NCBI RefSeq assembly: GCF_000016545.1
Contig: NC_009437.1
Location: 1,999,394 to 2,063,393 of the forward strand
Direction of reading: 5' to 3'
From: Caldicellulosiruptor saccharolyticus DSM 8903
GTDB taxonomy: Bacteria > Bacillota > Thermoanaerobacteria > Caldicellulosiruptorales > Caldicellulosiruptoraceae
Length of the DNA: 64,000 bases
The position numbers and the translations under genes were made by a program. Below the pieces are notes generated by a model. The model did not search any database, was not told the origin of the DNA, and saw only the letters and a list, made by a program, of their open reading frames with translations. Positions 7,806 to 17,821 of the stretch are shown here, one piece after another. Numbering within the stretch: position 1 is the first letter of the stretch; the number at the start of each line of letters is the position of its first letter.

Positions 7806-9545
7806 ATGGAGATGGTGAATATAACAATAGATGGCAAGAAACTTCAGGTACCAAAGGACTACACTGTTTTGCAAGCAGCACGTGAGGCAGGAGTTGAAAT
7901 TCCAACCCTTTGTTACTTAAAAGGTATAAATGAGATTGGCGCTTGTAGGATGTGTGTTGTTGAAATAAAAGGTGCAAGGAGCTTGCAAGCAGCTTGTGTT
8001 TATCCTGTGTCAGAAGGTATGGAGGTTATCACAAACAGTGAAAGAGTAAGAAGAGCAAGAAAGGTTAATCTTGAGCTGATTTTGTCCAACCATGACAGAA
8101 ACTGCTTAACATGTATAAGGAGTGGCAATTGTGAACTTCAAAGACTGGCTGAGGATTTAAACGTAAAGCAGATAAGATATGAAGGTGAAAATATAAGACG
8201 GCCACTTGACGACTTTTCACCTTCAATTGTTAGAGACCCGAACAAATGTGTACTTTGCAAAAGATGTATTAATGTATGTAGAAATGTCCAAGAAGTTGGT
8301 GTTATAAATGCAAACTATAGAGGTTTTAGAACGGTTGTCTCAACAGCGTTTGACAGAAGTTTGAATGATGTTGCATGTACAATGTGTGGTCAGTGTATCC
8401 AAGCATGCCCTGTCGGGGCACTTCGTGAAAAGGATTCTACTGATATTGTATGGAAGGCTTTGGCTGATAAGAACAAATATGTTGTTGTTCAAACAGCACC
8501 AGCTGTAAGAGTTGCGCTTGGTGAGGAATTTGGTCTTCCGATTGGGACCCGTGTGACAGGTAAGATGGTAACAGCTCTTAAGATGCTTGGATTTGACAAG
8601 GTATTTGACACAGACACAGGTGCAGACCTTACAATCATGGAAGAAGGCACAGAGCTTATAAATAGAATCAAAAATGGTGGGAAGCTTCCGCTTATTACTT
8701 CATGCTCACCCGGATGGATAAAATTCTGTGAACACTACTTCCCAGAATTCTTAGACAATTTATCAACTTGCAAATCTCCACATGAGATGTTTGGAGCAAT
8801 TTTGAAAACATACTATGCGCAGAAGATGGGAATTGATCCTGCTAACATGTTTGTAGTCTCCATAATGCCATGCACAGCCAAAAAGTTTGAAGCGCAAAGA
8901 GAAGAGCTTGCAGCAAGTGGATATCCTGATGTAGATGCTGTGCTGACAACAAGAGAACTTGCCCGGATGATAAAGGAAGCAGGAATAGATTTTGTTAACC
9001 TGCCAGACAATCATTTTGACGACCCAATGGGTGATGCAACAGGCGCAGGTGTCATTTTTGGCACAACAGGTGGTGTAATGGAAGCAGCACTTAGGACAGT
9101 ATACGAGATTTTGACAGGGAAGCCACTTGAAAATGTAGAAATTACACAGGTTCGTGGTTTGGAAGGAATAAGAGAAGCAGAAATTGATGTTGGTACAATG
9201 AAGATAAAGGCTGCAGTTGCACACGGGCTTGCTAATGCAAAGAAACTGCTTGAGATGGTTAAAAACGGTGAAAAGGAATATCACTTTATAGAAATCATGG
9301 CATGTCCTGGTGGTTGTATAATGGGCGGTGGCCAGCCAATTGTCCCAGCAAAGGTAAGAGAAAAAATAGATGTTGCAAAGCTAAGAGCAAGTGCTATATA
9401 TGACGAGGATAGATCACTGCCAATAAGAAAGTCTCATGAAAATCCGACAATCAAAAAGCTATATGAAGAGTTCTTAGGACATCCAAATAGTGAAAAAGCG
9501 CATCATATACTTCATACACATTATAAGAGAAGACCGTTGTATTAA
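7806..9545 (+). CDS. hydA: NAD-dependent [FeFe]-hydrogenase catalytic subunit HydA
   Basis: 579 residues. N-terminal [2Fe-2S] domain (G-A-C-R-M-C-V-V-E), a His-ligated [4Fe-4S] site (H-D-R-N-C-L-T-C), two [4Fe-4S] motifs (C-V-L-C-K-R-C and C-T-M-C-G-Q-C), then the H-cluster domain with L1 T-S-C-S-P-G-W (Cys300), L2 M-P-C-T-A-K-K-F-E and L3 M-A-C-P-G-G-C-I-M-G-G-G. The last 45 residues (L-Y-E-E-F-L-G and H-T-H-Y) match the small-subunit segment fused to the large subunit. It reduces protons to H2 as part of HydABC. L1 has Ser where many monomeric enzymes have a second Cys. The operon ends at the terminator 57 bases downstream. Confidence 0.95.
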   Translation: MEMVNITIDGKKLQVPKDYTVLQAAREAGVEIPTLCYLKGINEIGACRMCVVEIKGARSLQAACVYPVSEGMEVITNSERVRRARKVNLELILSNHDRNCLTCIRSGNCELQRLAEDLNVKQIRYEGENIRRPLDDFSPSIVRDPNKCVLCKRCINVCRNVQEVGVINANYRGFRTVVSTAFDRSLNDVACTMCGQCIQACPVGALREKDSTDIVWKALADKNKYVVVQTAPAVRVALGEEFGLPIGTRVTGKMVTALKMLGFDKVFDTDTGADLTIMEEGTELINRIKNGGKLPLITSCSPGWIKFCEHYFPEFLDNLSTCKSPHEMFGAILKTYYAQKMGIDPANMFVVSIMPCTAKKFEAQREELAASGYPDVDAVLTTRELARMIKEAGIDFVNLPDNHFDDPMGDATGAGVIFGTTGGVMEAALRTVYEILTGKPLENVEITQVRGLEGIREAEIDVGTMKIKAAVAHGLANAKKLLEMVKNGEKEYHFIEIMACPGGCIMGGGQPIVPAKVREKIDVAKLRASAIYDEDRSLPIRKSHENPTIKKLYEEFLGHPNSEKAHHILHTHYKRRPLY

Positions 9546-9601
9546 TTAAAGGAGTCGTAAAGATATTTTACCGAATCTTTTATCTTACTGAATCTTTTTA
9601 G

Positions 9602-9636
9602 AAAAGCTGGTTTTGTTGTCGACCAGCTTTTTTTTT
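9602..9636 (+). terminator. Rho-independent terminator of the hyd operon
   Basis: A perfect 9-base stem, AAAGCTGGT at 9603-9611 with ACCAGCTTT at 9622-9630, encloses a 10-base loop and runs into T9. It lies 57 bases after hydA. Confidence 0.9.
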
Positions 9637-9647
9637 ATCAAAAGTTA

Positions 9648-9676
9648 TTTTTTTTGCAACATTTAAATGATATAAT
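9648..9676 (+). promoter_or_regulatory. Possible promoter of the maf-mre operon
   Basis: A perfect T-A-T-A-A-T -10 box stands at 9671-9676, with only a T-tract at the -35 distance (9648-9653). It is the only good candidate between the hyd terminator and maf. The -35 element is weak. Confidence 0.4.
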
Positions 9677-9758
9677 AGAATATCAGAGGTCTCAATTTTG
9701 CTACAGATTAAAAGTGAGGCTATAATTTTAAAAAAGCGAAAGGGGTTATATTTCAAAA

Positions 9759-10358
9759 TTGAAAAAAGTGGTACTTGCATCTTCTTCCCCACGGCGAATA
9801 GAACTTTTAAAACAATTTGGAATAAAGTTTGATATAGTTCCTTCAAATGTAGATGAAATTATTGACCCTGACTTACCACCAGAGAAAAATGCGATGAATT
9901 TAGCTAAGAAAAAAGCTGAAGAGGTTTTCAGGAGGCTTGGTGAGAGTGCAAAAGATTCTTTAATAATCTCAGCCGATACAATTGTTTTCATAGAAGGCAC
10001 TATTCTTGGCAAACCATCAAATGAAGAGGAAGCTTTTTACATGTTAAAAAAGATAAGCGCCAAACGCCATACAGTTTTTACAGGTGTCTGCATAATTGAT
10101 GATAGTTGTCGCCAAATTTTAGTTGACTTTGAAAAAAGTTATGTTTATATAAAACAGATGAGTGACGAAGAGATATTAAGATATATAAAGACAGGTGAAC
10201 CTTTTGACAAGGCAGGAGCATACGCGATTCAAGGTTTTGGAAGTTTGATAGTTGAAAAGGTAGAGGGTTGTTTTTACAATGTTGTTGGTCTTCCCCTGTA
10301 CAAGCTAAACACCATGCTACAAAAATTAGGATATGACTTGATGAAAGGAGAGTTATAA
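9759..10358 (+). CDS. maf: Maf family nucleoside triphosphate pyrophosphatase
   Basis: 199 residues starting at [16 protein letters not shown] is the Maf N-terminal signature, followed by V-D-E, S-A-D-T-I-V and K-P. Maf proteins hydrolyse non-canonical or canonical NTPs to NMP and pyrophosphate; the name comes from septum-formation effects in Bacillus. The Shine-Dalgarno A-A-A-G-G-G-G is 13 bases upstream, slightly far. It heads the mre-min cell-shape operon, as is common in clostridia, and its stop overlaps the mreB start by one base. Confidence 0.92.
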   Translation: MKKVVLASSSPRRIELLKQFGIKFDIVPSNVDEIIDPDLPPEKNAMNLAKKKAEEVFRRLGESAKDSLIISADTIVFIEGTILGKPSNEEEAFYMLKKISAKRHTVFTGVCIIDDSCRQILVDFEKSYVYIKQMSDEEILRYIKTGEPFDKAGAYAIQGFGSLIVEKVEGCFYNVVGLPLYKLNTMLQKLGYDLMKGEL

Positions 10359-11389
10359 TGGGATTATTAAAGTCGCTTTATAGAGATTTAGGAATTGACT
10401 TGGGCACAGCAAATACATTGGTTCATTTACGTGGCAAGGGCATTGTTGTAAACGAGCCTTCTGTTGTTGCTGTTCAAAAGGATACAGGAAAAATTTTAGC
10501 GGTTGGCAATGAAGCAAAAGAAATGATTGGAAGAACACCTGGAAATATTGTAGCTATCAGACCGCTAAAAGATGGAGTTATTGCGGATTTTTATACAACT
10601 CAGGTTATGCTAAAATACTTTATAGAAAAAGCATACAAAAAATCTTTGTTGGGTCTTAAGCCACGAGTGGTTATTTGTGTCCCATCAGGAGTGACTGAGG
10701 TTGAAAGAAGAGCAGTAGAGGAATCAGCATATAAAGCAGGTGCAAAAGAGGTTTATATAATGGAAGAGCCAATGGCAGCAGCAATTGGTGCTGGTCTTCC
10801 GATTGACGAGCCAGCAGGGAGTATGGTGGTTGATATTGGCGGTGGGACTTCTGAGGTTGCAGTAATCTCGCTTGGTGGTATTGTGACCAGCAAATCTTTG
10901 AGAATTGCTGGTGATGAGTTTGATGAAGCTATTTCAAATTATATAAAGAAAGAATACAATCTTATGATTGGTGATAGAACAGCAGAAGAAATAAAAATAA
11001 AAATTGGCTCAGCATATCCATTGGAAAAAGAAGAATGGTATGAAATTAAAGGGAGAGACTTAATAACTGGCCTTCCAAAAACAATAAAGGTTTCTTCATC
11101 TGAGATACGGGATGCCTTAAGAGAACCTGTTATGGCAATAGTTGATGCAATTAAACAGACCCTTGAGAAGACTCCTCCTGAGCTTGCAGCAGACATTATG
11201 GAAAGGGGGATAATGTTAACAGGTGGAGGAGCACTTTTAAAAGGGCTTGATAAGCTAATTAAGCAAGAGACAGGTTTGCCTGTTCACATAGCAGAAAGAC
11301 CACTTGACTGTGTTGCGCTTGGAGCAGGAAAGGCGTTAGAAGAGCTTGAAACATTGCAGAAGGTTATGATTAATAGGAGCTCAAGATAG
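10358..11389 (+). CDS. mreB: Rod-shape-determining protein MreB
   Basis: 343 residues, the standard length. Actin-fold phosphate loops are visible: [11 protein letters not shown] near the N-terminus, and D-I-G-G-G-T-S-E-V about residue 160, plus L-T-G-G-G-A-L-L near 290. MreB polymerises under the membrane on ATP and guides lateral wall synthesis. It is translationally coupled to maf (A-T-A-A-T-G) and followed by mreC, mreD and a class B PBP, the typical elongasome order. Confidence 0.97.
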   Translation: MGLLKSLYRDLGIDLGTANTLVHLRGKGIVVNEPSVVAVQKDTGKILAVGNEAKEMIGRTPGNIVAIRPLKDGVIADFYTTQVMLKYFIEKAYKKSLLGLKPRVVICVPSGVTEVERRAVEESAYKAGAKEVYIMEEPMAAAIGAGLPIDEPAGSMVVDIGGGTSEVAVISLGGIVTSKSLRIAGDEFDEAISNYIKKEYNLMIGDRTAEEIKIKIGSAYPLEKEEWYEIKGRDLITGLPKTIKVSSSEIRDALREPVMAIVDAIKQTLEKTPPELAADIMERGIMLTGGGALLKGLDKLIKQETGLPVHIAERPLDCVALGAGKALEELETLQKVMINRSSR

Positions 11390-11405
11390 TGGAGGATGAA
11401 ATGTT

Positions 11406-12257
11406 TTGAAAAAGAATGTTTTCATTGCAATAATTATTATAGTGTCTTTTTTGTTTAGCATTATTGCAACTATAATTTCTATCCAAAACTATGGCTCAAA
11501 TATAATTTCGAAAAAGATGAAAGATGGCTATGTTCCTGTCAATTCTAAGGTTGTTAAAGTAATTAGAAGTATAAAGGAATATATAAATGGTATTACACAT
11601 TTGAATCAGATTATTGCCGAAAATAAACATTTAAAAGAACAGCTTGACAAACTAAGCACTGATAGAGTAACAATTGAAGAAATAAAAAGTGAAAACAAAA
11701 AGTTAAAAGAACTTCTTGGGCTTAAAAATCAAATTGAGACAGCTGCTGATTATGAAGTGGCACGGGTCACACTCAGGTCGTCTGAGGGGTGGTTAAGTTA
11801 TTTTATTATAGACAAAGGTTTGAAAGATGGAATTAGAAAGAATATGGTGGTTGTGAACAACCGAGGCTTAGTTGGTAGTATTGTTGACTGTGGCCTTAAT
11901 TGGGCAAAGGTTGAGACTTTATTAGATGCAGATTTCTCGGCATCTGCCATGGTTGTAAGAACAAGGGATATTGGAGTTGTAAGGGGAAATCTTAACCTTA
12001 TGGGAAAAGGGCTTTGTGAACTGAAATATGTTTCAAAAGATTCGAAGGTCAAAGTAAATGATGTTGTCATTACATCTGGAATGGGTGAGATATTTCCAAA
12101 AGGCATTGTAATAGGAAAGATTGTCCAAATAAAAAATGACAAGTTTGAACTTACGAAGAACATACTGATAAAGCCTGCGGTAGATATCGAAAATATAGAG
12201 TATGTCATGGTACTAAAAAAAGTAAAAGCTATCAATTTTTCGGTAGGTGTTAGGTGA
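11406..12257 (+). CDS. mreC: Rod-shape-determining protein MreC
   Basis: 283 residues. One N-terminal membrane segment (about residues 5-25), a coiled coil rich in Glu/Lys (about 55-100), and the beta-barrel MreC core (V-A-R-V-x-L-R, N-M-V-V-V-N-x-x-G-L-V-G, G-D/A-x-x, S-G-M-G-E-I-F-P-K-G). MreC is the extracytoplasmic scaffold linking MreB with PBP2 and RodA. TTG start with G-G-A-G-G at 11392-11396. Confidence 0.95.
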   Translation: MKKNVFIAIIIIVSFLFSIIATIISIQNYGSNIISKKMKDGYVPVNSKVVKVIRSIKEYINGITHLNQIIAENKHLKEQLDKLSTDRVTIEEIKSENKKLKELLGLKNQIETAADYEVARVTLRSSEGWLSYFIIDKGLKDGIRKNMVVVNNRGLVGSIVDCGLNWAKVETLLDADFSASAMVVRTRDIGVVRGNLNLMGKGLCELKYVSKDSKVKVNDVVITSGMGEIFPKGIVIGKIVQIKNDKFELTKNILIKPAVDIENIEYVMVLKKVKAINFSVGVR

Positions 12258-12783
12258 ATTGTTTAAAAATAAGGTAATGTTATACGGTGCAAATATAATT
12301 GGAGCGACTGTGCTGCAGACGGTTTTACAAGAAATTGTGTATATAAAGGGAAATTCCATATTATTGTACATTCCACTTCTTGTGTGTAATGTAATTTTTT
12401 TTGAGTTTACTGATGCTCTAATTGCAAATGTGATTTTAATTTTTATATTTTATTCCATATTTACCAACAGCTTTTTTATAGATGTCTTCCTGATGGTTGC
12501 GCTCCTATTTGTAAACAAACGATTAAAAGAGAGGATCTATTTGGAGAGAATAGAAATCTTTTTAATCTATCTTTTCAGCTTTTTGCTGTCTAAAAATCTT
12601 TTACAGTATTTAATAGAGAGCTATGTAAACAAAACCATACCTAATGTGTCTTTGATGTTAAGTACCTCAGTGATTCAGTTCATTTTAGACTCAATATCTG
12701 GAATATTTATTTACCTTGTTATATCAAAAGAGAGTAAATATCTTCTCAGACTTAAAAAGGGGAGAAATTTAAAAGAAGAATGA
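12247..12783 (+). CDS. mreD: MreD-like rod-shape membrane protein
   Basis: 178 residues, almost entirely hydrophobic, with about five predicted membrane segments. MreD proteins diverge fast and are recognised here mainly by size, topology and position between mreC and pbp2. GTG 12247 overlaps mreC by 11 bases; TTG 12259 is an alternative with G-T-A-G-G-T-G just upstream. Confidence 0.85.
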   Translation: MLGELFKNKVMLYGANIIGATVLQTVLQEIVYIKGNSILLYIPLLVCNVIFFEFTDALIANVILIFIFYSIFTNSFFIDVFLMVALLFVNKRLKERIYLERIEIFLIYLFSFLLSKNLLQYLIESYVNKTIPNVSLMLSTSVIQFILDSISGIFIYLVISKESKYLLRLKKGRNLKEE

Positions 12784-14885
12784 AGATATTATTCATTGAA
12801 AAATTAAGAGAAAAGAAAGTTTTCAATAGGTGGACATTTTTATACATACTTTTTATATGCATGACAACTATCTTAATTATTCGGTTAGGTTATCTTCAGA
12901 TAATCAAGGGCAACTATTATTATGAGGTTTCAGAGAGAAGAATTATGCAAAAAGCAAATTTAGAGGCGCCAAGGGGAATCATCTTTGATAGAAACGGAAG
13001 GCCTCTTGCTGACAACAGACCAGCATATGTCCTGCAGATTTTAAAAACTCAGCAGCTTAGAACAGAAGAGGAGAAGAAGGAGTTTACAAGAAAGATCATT
13101 GAAATTGTTAAGATTTTAAATAAAAATAACGACAAGATATTAAATCAGTTCAAGATTGCTATAAATCCTATAAGATTTGACTTTGGTATAAATGACAAAA
13201 AACTTGCCAAAAAGGTTGAATACCAATGGAAAAAGGACAGGAATATACCTTTAAATTATACCGCTGAACAAGCATTTAATCTTCTTAGAAAAAGGTTTTA
13301 CATCCCAGACAATCTTGATTTGAACCTGACCCTTCAGGTTATGGCAATTGAGGATATGTTATTTTACAATTATTATCAGATGTACCAACCTGTTACAATA
13401 GCAATAGATATTTCAATGAAAACTATTGCACAAATAGAGGAAAGACGAAAAGAATTTTCTTTTGTCAACATAGATGTGAAGGCAGTAAGAGTGTATAAAG
13501 ATGCAGTTTATAATGCTTTTGTAGTAGGAAGAGTAGGGAAAATTACACAAGAGCAATATGAAAAGTTAAGAGACAAAGGATATTCAGCAGACAGTCTCAT
13601 TGGCGTTGAGGGAATAGAAAAGAAATATGAAGATTATTTGCGTGGCAAAGATGGAATACAGCTTATTGAAGTTGACAAGTTTGGGAGAATAAATAATGTC
13701 AAGGTTGAAAAAGAGCCAATAAAAGGAGCAAATATTTACCTCACAATTGATGACAAATTGCAGCAGGTTACTTATAACTCGCTCAAAAATGTGTTAGAAA
13801 AAATAAGAAACGGAGAGTTTGGAGAAAGATTCCCAAAGGCAACAGCAGGAGCAGCTGTTGTGATTGATGTAAAAACAGGAAATGTCCTTGCACTCACAAG
13901 CTATCCTTCTTATGACCCAAACATATTTATAAAAGGAATTACAATAAATGAGTGGAATAAACTAATAAATGACCCTAACAGGCCAATGTTTAATAGGGCT
14001 ATTGCAGGTGTTTATCCACCTGGTTCAACTTTTAAGATTTTGACGGCAATAGCAGGCTTGCAAGAAGGTGTGATAAAACCCAACGAGAAAATATTAGATA
14101 CGGGCCGATACATGTACTATGCAAAATCTGGTTTTATGCCAGCTTGTTGGCTGTGGAATAGGTACCGCAGAACACACGGATGGGTAGATGTTGTCAATGC
14201 ATTGAAAGTTTCGTGCAACGTGTTTTTTTATGAAACTGGTAGAAGGCTTGGAATTGACAGGATTGACAAGTATGCCAATTTGTTTGGACTGGGCGGAAAA
14301 ACAAATATCCAACTTGATGGAGAGTCCAATGGTATTCTTGCAAATGAGGAAAACAAGAAGAATATATTCAACCAGCCATGGTATCCTGGTGACACAGTTT
14401 TAGCAGCAATTGGTCAGTCTATAAATGCATTTACTCCCGTTCAGATGGCTAGCTTTATTGCAACTGTTGCAAATGGCGGAACAAGGTATCAGATAAATCT
14501 AATAGATAAAATTGTTGATGCAAATGGAAAGGTTATTTACAATTCAAAACCAAAGGTTTTGAGTAGGGTCAATATGTCGCTTGCTACAAAACAAGCAGTT
14601 TTTGAAGGGATGAAGAGTGTCACAAGTGAAGAAGGAGGTACGGCAAGACAAGCTTTTAAAGATTTGCCTTTTACTGTTGCAGGAAAGACAGGTACTTCAC
14701 AGTATTCTACCTCTTCGGATGCACATGGTTGGTTTGTCGGTTTTGCTCCCTACGATGATCCACAAATTGCCTTTGCTGTTGTGTTAGAAAATGGTGGACA
14801 TGGTTCTTATGCTGCATATGTTGCAAGGGATATAATTGATAGCTATTTTGAGTTGCAAAATGGGCAAGGCGCTACATCGCATTAA
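12780..14885 (+). CDS. mrdA: Penicillin-binding protein 2 (elongation transpeptidase)
   Basis: 701 residues. N-terminal membrane anchor (about residues 20-40), PBP dimerisation domain (R-G-I-I-F-D-R-N-G-R-P-L-A then a long insert), and a transpeptidase domain with the three active-site motifs S-T-F-K (nucleophile Ser), S-C-N and K-T-G-T. It cross-links peptidoglycan outside the membrane with RodA as the partner glycosyltransferase. It overlaps mreD by 4 bases and has an expected SEDS partner at 16702. Confidence 0.95.
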   Translation: MKILFIEKLREKKVFNRWTFLYILFICMTTILIIRLGYLQIIKGNYYYEVSERRIMQKANLEAPRGIIFDRNGRPLADNRPAYVLQILKTQQLRTEEEKKEFTRKIIEIVKILNKNNDKILNQFKIAINPIRFDFGINDKKLAKKVEYQWKKDRNIPLNYTAEQAFNLLRKRFYIPDNLDLNLTLQVMAIEDMLFYNYYQMYQPVTIAIDISMKTIAQIEERRKEFSFVNIDVKAVRVYKDAVYNAFVVGRVGKITQEQYEKLRDKGYSADSLIGVEGIEKKYEDYLRGKDGIQLIEVDKFGRINNVKVEKEPIKGANIYLTIDDKLQQVTYNSLKNVLEKIRNGEFGERFPKATAGAAVVIDVKTGNVLALTSYPSYDPNIFIKGITINEWNKLINDPNRPMFNRAIAGVYPPGSTFKILTAIAGLQEGVIKPNEKILDTGRYMYYAKSGFMPACWLWNRYRRTHGWVDVVNALKVSCNVFFYETGRRLGIDRIDKYANLFGLGGKTNIQLDGESNGILANEENKKNIFNQPWYPGDTVLAAIGQSINAFTPVQMASFIATVANGGTRYQINLIDKIVDANGKVIYNSKPKVLSRVNMSLATKQAVFEGMKSVTSEEGGTARQAFKDLPFTVAGKTGTSQYSTSSDAHGWFVGFAPYDDPQIAFAVVLENGGHGSYAAYVARDIIDSYFELQNGQGATSH

Positions 14886-14900
14886 AAGGGGGAAACAGGT

Positions 14901-15557
14901 TTGAGTGAACCAGTTGTATTGAAAGGTTTTGGGAAAGGAATAGCTGTTATTTTGGACAATAGCTGTGATTTTGATACCATTTGTGATTACTTTAAGCAGA
15001 AGATTGTTAATGGTAAAAACTTCTTTTCAGGCTATGAAATTCCAATTCAATTTATAGGAAGAAGACTAAATAGTTATGAATTGCAAAAATTGATAGATAT
15101 CATGAAGACATTTGGAGGAGTACATGATATAATATTCCCGTGGGACGAAATTAACTTTCATCACCTTGTGCCAATGTCAAATGAGTCAGATGAGAAGAAG
15201 ATGTTATTTTCAACCAGCTCTAAAGATGCAAAAATATACAAAGGTACGTTACGGTCAGGGCAGGTCGTAAAATCAGATACGGATATAATAATAATTGGGG
15301 ATGTAAACCCAGGGGCTGAAGTCATATCAGCAAATAACATTATTATATTAGGAGCTTTAAGAGGTGTGGCGCATGCAGGAGCATCAGGCAACAAAGATGC
15401 AGTTGTGTTCGCCATTGAAATGAATCCCGTTCAAATTAGAATTGCAAATATAATTGCCAGAGCACCTGACGAACAGAATCAAGAGCAAGAAAGAGTTCCA
15501 GAAGTTGCATACGTTGAAGATGATACAATTGTAATAAAGCCTGTAAGTCAATTTTAA
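14901..15557 (+). CDS. minC: Septum site-determining protein MinC
   Basis: 218 residues: an N-terminal domain of about 100 residues, a linker, and the C-terminal beta-helix with repeated Gly motifs (L-R-S-G-Q, G-D-V-N-P-G-A-E-V, G-A-L-R-G-V-A-H-A-G). MinC blocks FtsZ assembly away from midcell when activated by MinD. It starts at TTG after G-G-G-G-G-A-A-A. Confidence 0.95.
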   Translation: MSEPVVLKGFGKGIAVILDNSCDFDTICDYFKQKIVNGKNFFSGYEIPIQFIGRRLNSYELQKLIDIMKTFGGVHDIIFPWDEINFHHLVPMSNESDEKKMLFSTSSKDAKIYKGTLRSGQVVKSDTDIIIIGDVNPGAEVISANNIIILGALRGVAHAGASGNKDAVVFAIEMNPVQIRIANIIARAPDEQNQEQERVPEVAYVEDDTIVIKPVSQF

Positions 15558-15586
15558 AAACTTAATAAAAAGGAGAGTTTTAAAGA

Positions 15587-16387
15587 ATGGGAGAGGTATA
15601 TGTAATTACATCTGGTAAAGGTGGTGTTGGTAAAACAACAACCACTGCCAATGTGGGAACTTACTTGAGTATACTTGGTAAAAAGGTTCTTTTAATTGAT
15701 GCAGACATTGGTCTTAGAAACTTAGATGTTGTGATGGGTTTAGAGAATCGAATAGTCTTTGACATAGTTGATGTTGTGGAAGGACGATGCAAGCCAAAAC
15801 AAGCTTTGGTCAAAGACAAAAGGTTTGAAGGACTTTATCTTCTGCCAGCTGCTCAGTCAAAGGATAAGACTGCTGTTTCACCTGAACAGATGAAAACTCT
15901 GTGTAATGAACTTAGAAAAGATTTTGATTTTATTTTAATTGACTGTCCAGCTGGGATTGAACAAGGTTTCAAAAATGCAATTGCTGGTGCAGATAAGGCA
16001 ATTGTTGTAACAACTCCTGAGGTTTCAGCTGTTAGAGATGCTGATAGAATAATTGGTCTTTTAGAGGCTTATGAATTACATAACCCAAAGCTTATCATTA
16101 ATAGGATTAGATTTGACATGGTAAAACGCGGGGATATGATGGACATTGATGACATTTTAGAGATATTGTCAATTAGCCTTTTAGGGATTATCCCAGATGA
16201 TGAGAAGATCATTATCTCTACAAACAAAGGAGAACCAATTGTCACAGACGAAAAATCAAAAGCCGGCCAGGAGTATAGAAATATAGCCCGAAGAATATTA
16301 GGTGAGGATATTCCCATTGTGAGCAATGAAGAAAACTTAGGTTTTTTTGGCAGAATAAAGAAGTTATTTGGTTTAAATAATTCTTAG
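15587..16387 (+). CDS. minD: Septum site-determining protein MinD
   Basis: 266 residues with the deviant Walker A G-K-G-G-V-G-K-T-T, switch I/II residues in D-A-D-I-G-L-R-N and D-C-P-A-G-I, and a C-terminal amphipathic helix (F-F-G-R-I-K-K-L-F-G) that binds membrane. MinD-ATP recruits MinC and is released by MinE. Strong Shine-Dalgarno. Confidence 0.97.
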   Translation: MGEVYVITSGKGGVGKTTTTANVGTYLSILGKKVLLIDADIGLRNLDVVMGLENRIVFDIVDVVEGRCKPKQALVKDKRFEGLYLLPAAQSKDKTAVSPEQMKTLCNELRKDFDFILIDCPAGIEQGFKNAIAGADKAIVVTTPEVSAVRDADRIIGLLEAYELHNPKLIINRIRFDMVKRGDMMDIDDILEILSISLLGIIPDDEKIIISTNKGEPIVTDEKSKAGQEYRNIARRILGEDIPIVSNEENLGFFGRIKKLFGLNNS

Positions 16388-16399
16388 GAGGAATTGTTA

Positions 16400-16702
16400 A
16401 TGTTTGAATTTTTCAATAAGTTTTTTAACAAACAATCTTCAAAAGATATTGCAAAGGAAAGGTTAAAACTTGTTTTAATTCATGACAGAGCAAATGTCTC
16501 ACCTGAGCTATTAGAGCTTATTAAAAATGAAATACTAAATGCGATACAAAAATATATAGTAATTGATGATAAGCTGTTGGAAATTCAAATAACAAGGACA
16601 CCATCTGAACAAAAAGGTGAGTTTGTACCTGCTTTAGTTGCAAATATACCGATTAAGTCTGTTAAAAAATCAGAAATTATTAATGATGAGGCTGAAAATT
16701 GA
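16400..16702 (+). CDS. minE: Cell division topological specificity factor MinE
   Basis: 100 residues. The N-terminal F-F-N-K-F-F, then A-K-E-R-L-K-L-V-L-I-H-D-R is the classic anti-MinCD region, followed by a topological-specificity domain. MinE stimulates MinD ATPase and drives pole-to-pole oscillation. ATG 16400 follows A-G-G-A-G-G at 16386-16391; TTG 16394 is too close. Its presence with divIVA (51308) means both kinds of Min-positioning protein are encoded. Confidence 0.93.
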   Translation: MFEFFNKFFNKQSSKDIAKERLKLVLIHDRANVSPELLELIKNEILNAIQKYIVIDDKLLEIQITRTPSEQKGEFVPALVANIPIKSVKKSEIINDEAEN

Positions 16703-17811
16703 TGATTGTGCAGAATGAAGAAATGATAAGAAAGAGATATAATGTTTTTTTGATAGTACTGATGATTTTGTTGTGTATCATTGGCTTTGGATTGATTGCA
16801 AGTGCAAGCAATATACTTGACACAGGTAAGTATAAGCTGGTAGTATCCCAAGTTATTTGGTTTTGTTTAGGTTTTGTTCTATTTTTTGTATTTTCAATAA
16901 TTGACTATAGAATTCTGACCAACTTTTATGTTATTATTTATTTGATAATGATAGGACTACTTCTTTATGTTGATATCAACGGAATAAATGTGTTGGGCGG
17001 CCAAAGGTGGATTAAAATTGGACCTTTATCGTTCCAACCATCTGAGATTTCTAAGCTTTTAATGGTAATATTTTTTGCAAAGGTTGTTTCAATGCAGGAG
17101 AACATAAATGCTTTCGAAAATCTTGCAAAAGTTTTATTTTTTGCTATTATACCTATAATATTTGTTCTCAAGCAACCTGACTTAGGAACAGCTTCGGTCT
17201 TTGTTGCAATAATTGTGACAATTCTGTTTGTGGCAGGTTTAAGCCTTCGGTACTTTTATATAGCAATGGGGGCACTTGCTGTGTTCATACCCATTGCGTG
17301 GGAGTTTATACTTCTTGATTATCAAAAGGATAGAGTGAGAATTTTGTTTAATCCAGAGCTTGATCCATTAGGTAAAGGTTGGCAAGTTATGTATTCAAAA
17401 ATTGCAATAGGTTCTGGCAGGTTATTTGGAAAAGGACTTTTTATGGGTACTATCAATAGATTGAATTATCTACCTGTCAAAGAATCAGACTTTATATTTG
17501 GAGTTGCAGGTGAGGAAATAGGATTTATTGGATGTATAATAATAATAGTACTTTACTCGTTGTTGATTATAAATCTAATCAAAATAGCATCTGACTGTAA
17601 AGATAAGATTGGTTCATATATTGTAGCAGGAATTGCTGGAATGTTCGGTTTCCAAATGTTTGTAAATATCGCTATGACACTTGGTATTATGCCTGTAACA
17701 GGAATTCCGCTACCTTTTATAAGCTATGGAGGAAGTTCTATGCTTACCTCCATGGCATCGCTTGGGATAGTTCAGAATATCTACAGAGAAAATATAAAAA
17801 CTATGTTTTGA
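16702..17811 (+). CDS. rodA: RodA/FtsW family SEDS peptidoglycan polymerase
   Basis: 369 residues with about ten membrane segments. SEDS motifs are visible: [30 protein letters not shown], and P-F-I-S-Y-G-G-S-S near the C-terminus. It polymerises lipid II into glycan strands, probably with the PBP2 at 12780. The ATG overlaps the minE stop. Position in the mre-min operon favours RodA over FtsW. Confidence 0.92.
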   Translation: MIVQNEEMIRKRYNVFLIVLMILLCIIGFGLIASASNILDTGKYKLVVSQVIWFCLGFVLFFVFSIIDYRILTNFYVIIYLIMIGLLLYVDINGINVLGGQRWIKIGPLSFQPSEISKLLMVIFFAKVVSMQENINAFENLAKVLFFAIIPIIFVLKQPDLGTASVFVAIIVTILFVAGLSLRYFYIAMGALAVFIPIAWEFILLDYQKDRVRILFNPELDPLGKGWQVMYSKIAIGSGRLFGKGLFMGTINRLNYLPVKESDFIFGVAGEEIGFIGCIIIIVLYSLLIINLIKIASDCKDKIGSYIVAGIAGMFGFQMFVNIAMTLGIMPVTGIPLPFISYGGSSMLTSMASLGIVQNIYRENIKTMF

Positions 17812-17821
17812 GGTGAAGAAG

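Noticed and set aside
8763-9284. 173-codon open frame on the - strand within hydA
   Set aside because: Composition is Cys/Phe/Tyr-rich, as expected of a reverse-frame shadow of a Cys-rich protein; no supporting signals.
9568-9598. Two direct repeats TTACCGAATCTTTT/TTACTGAATCTTTT, period 17
   Set aside because: Only two units with a mismatch and no spacers or further copies, so not a CRISPR; no function can be supported.
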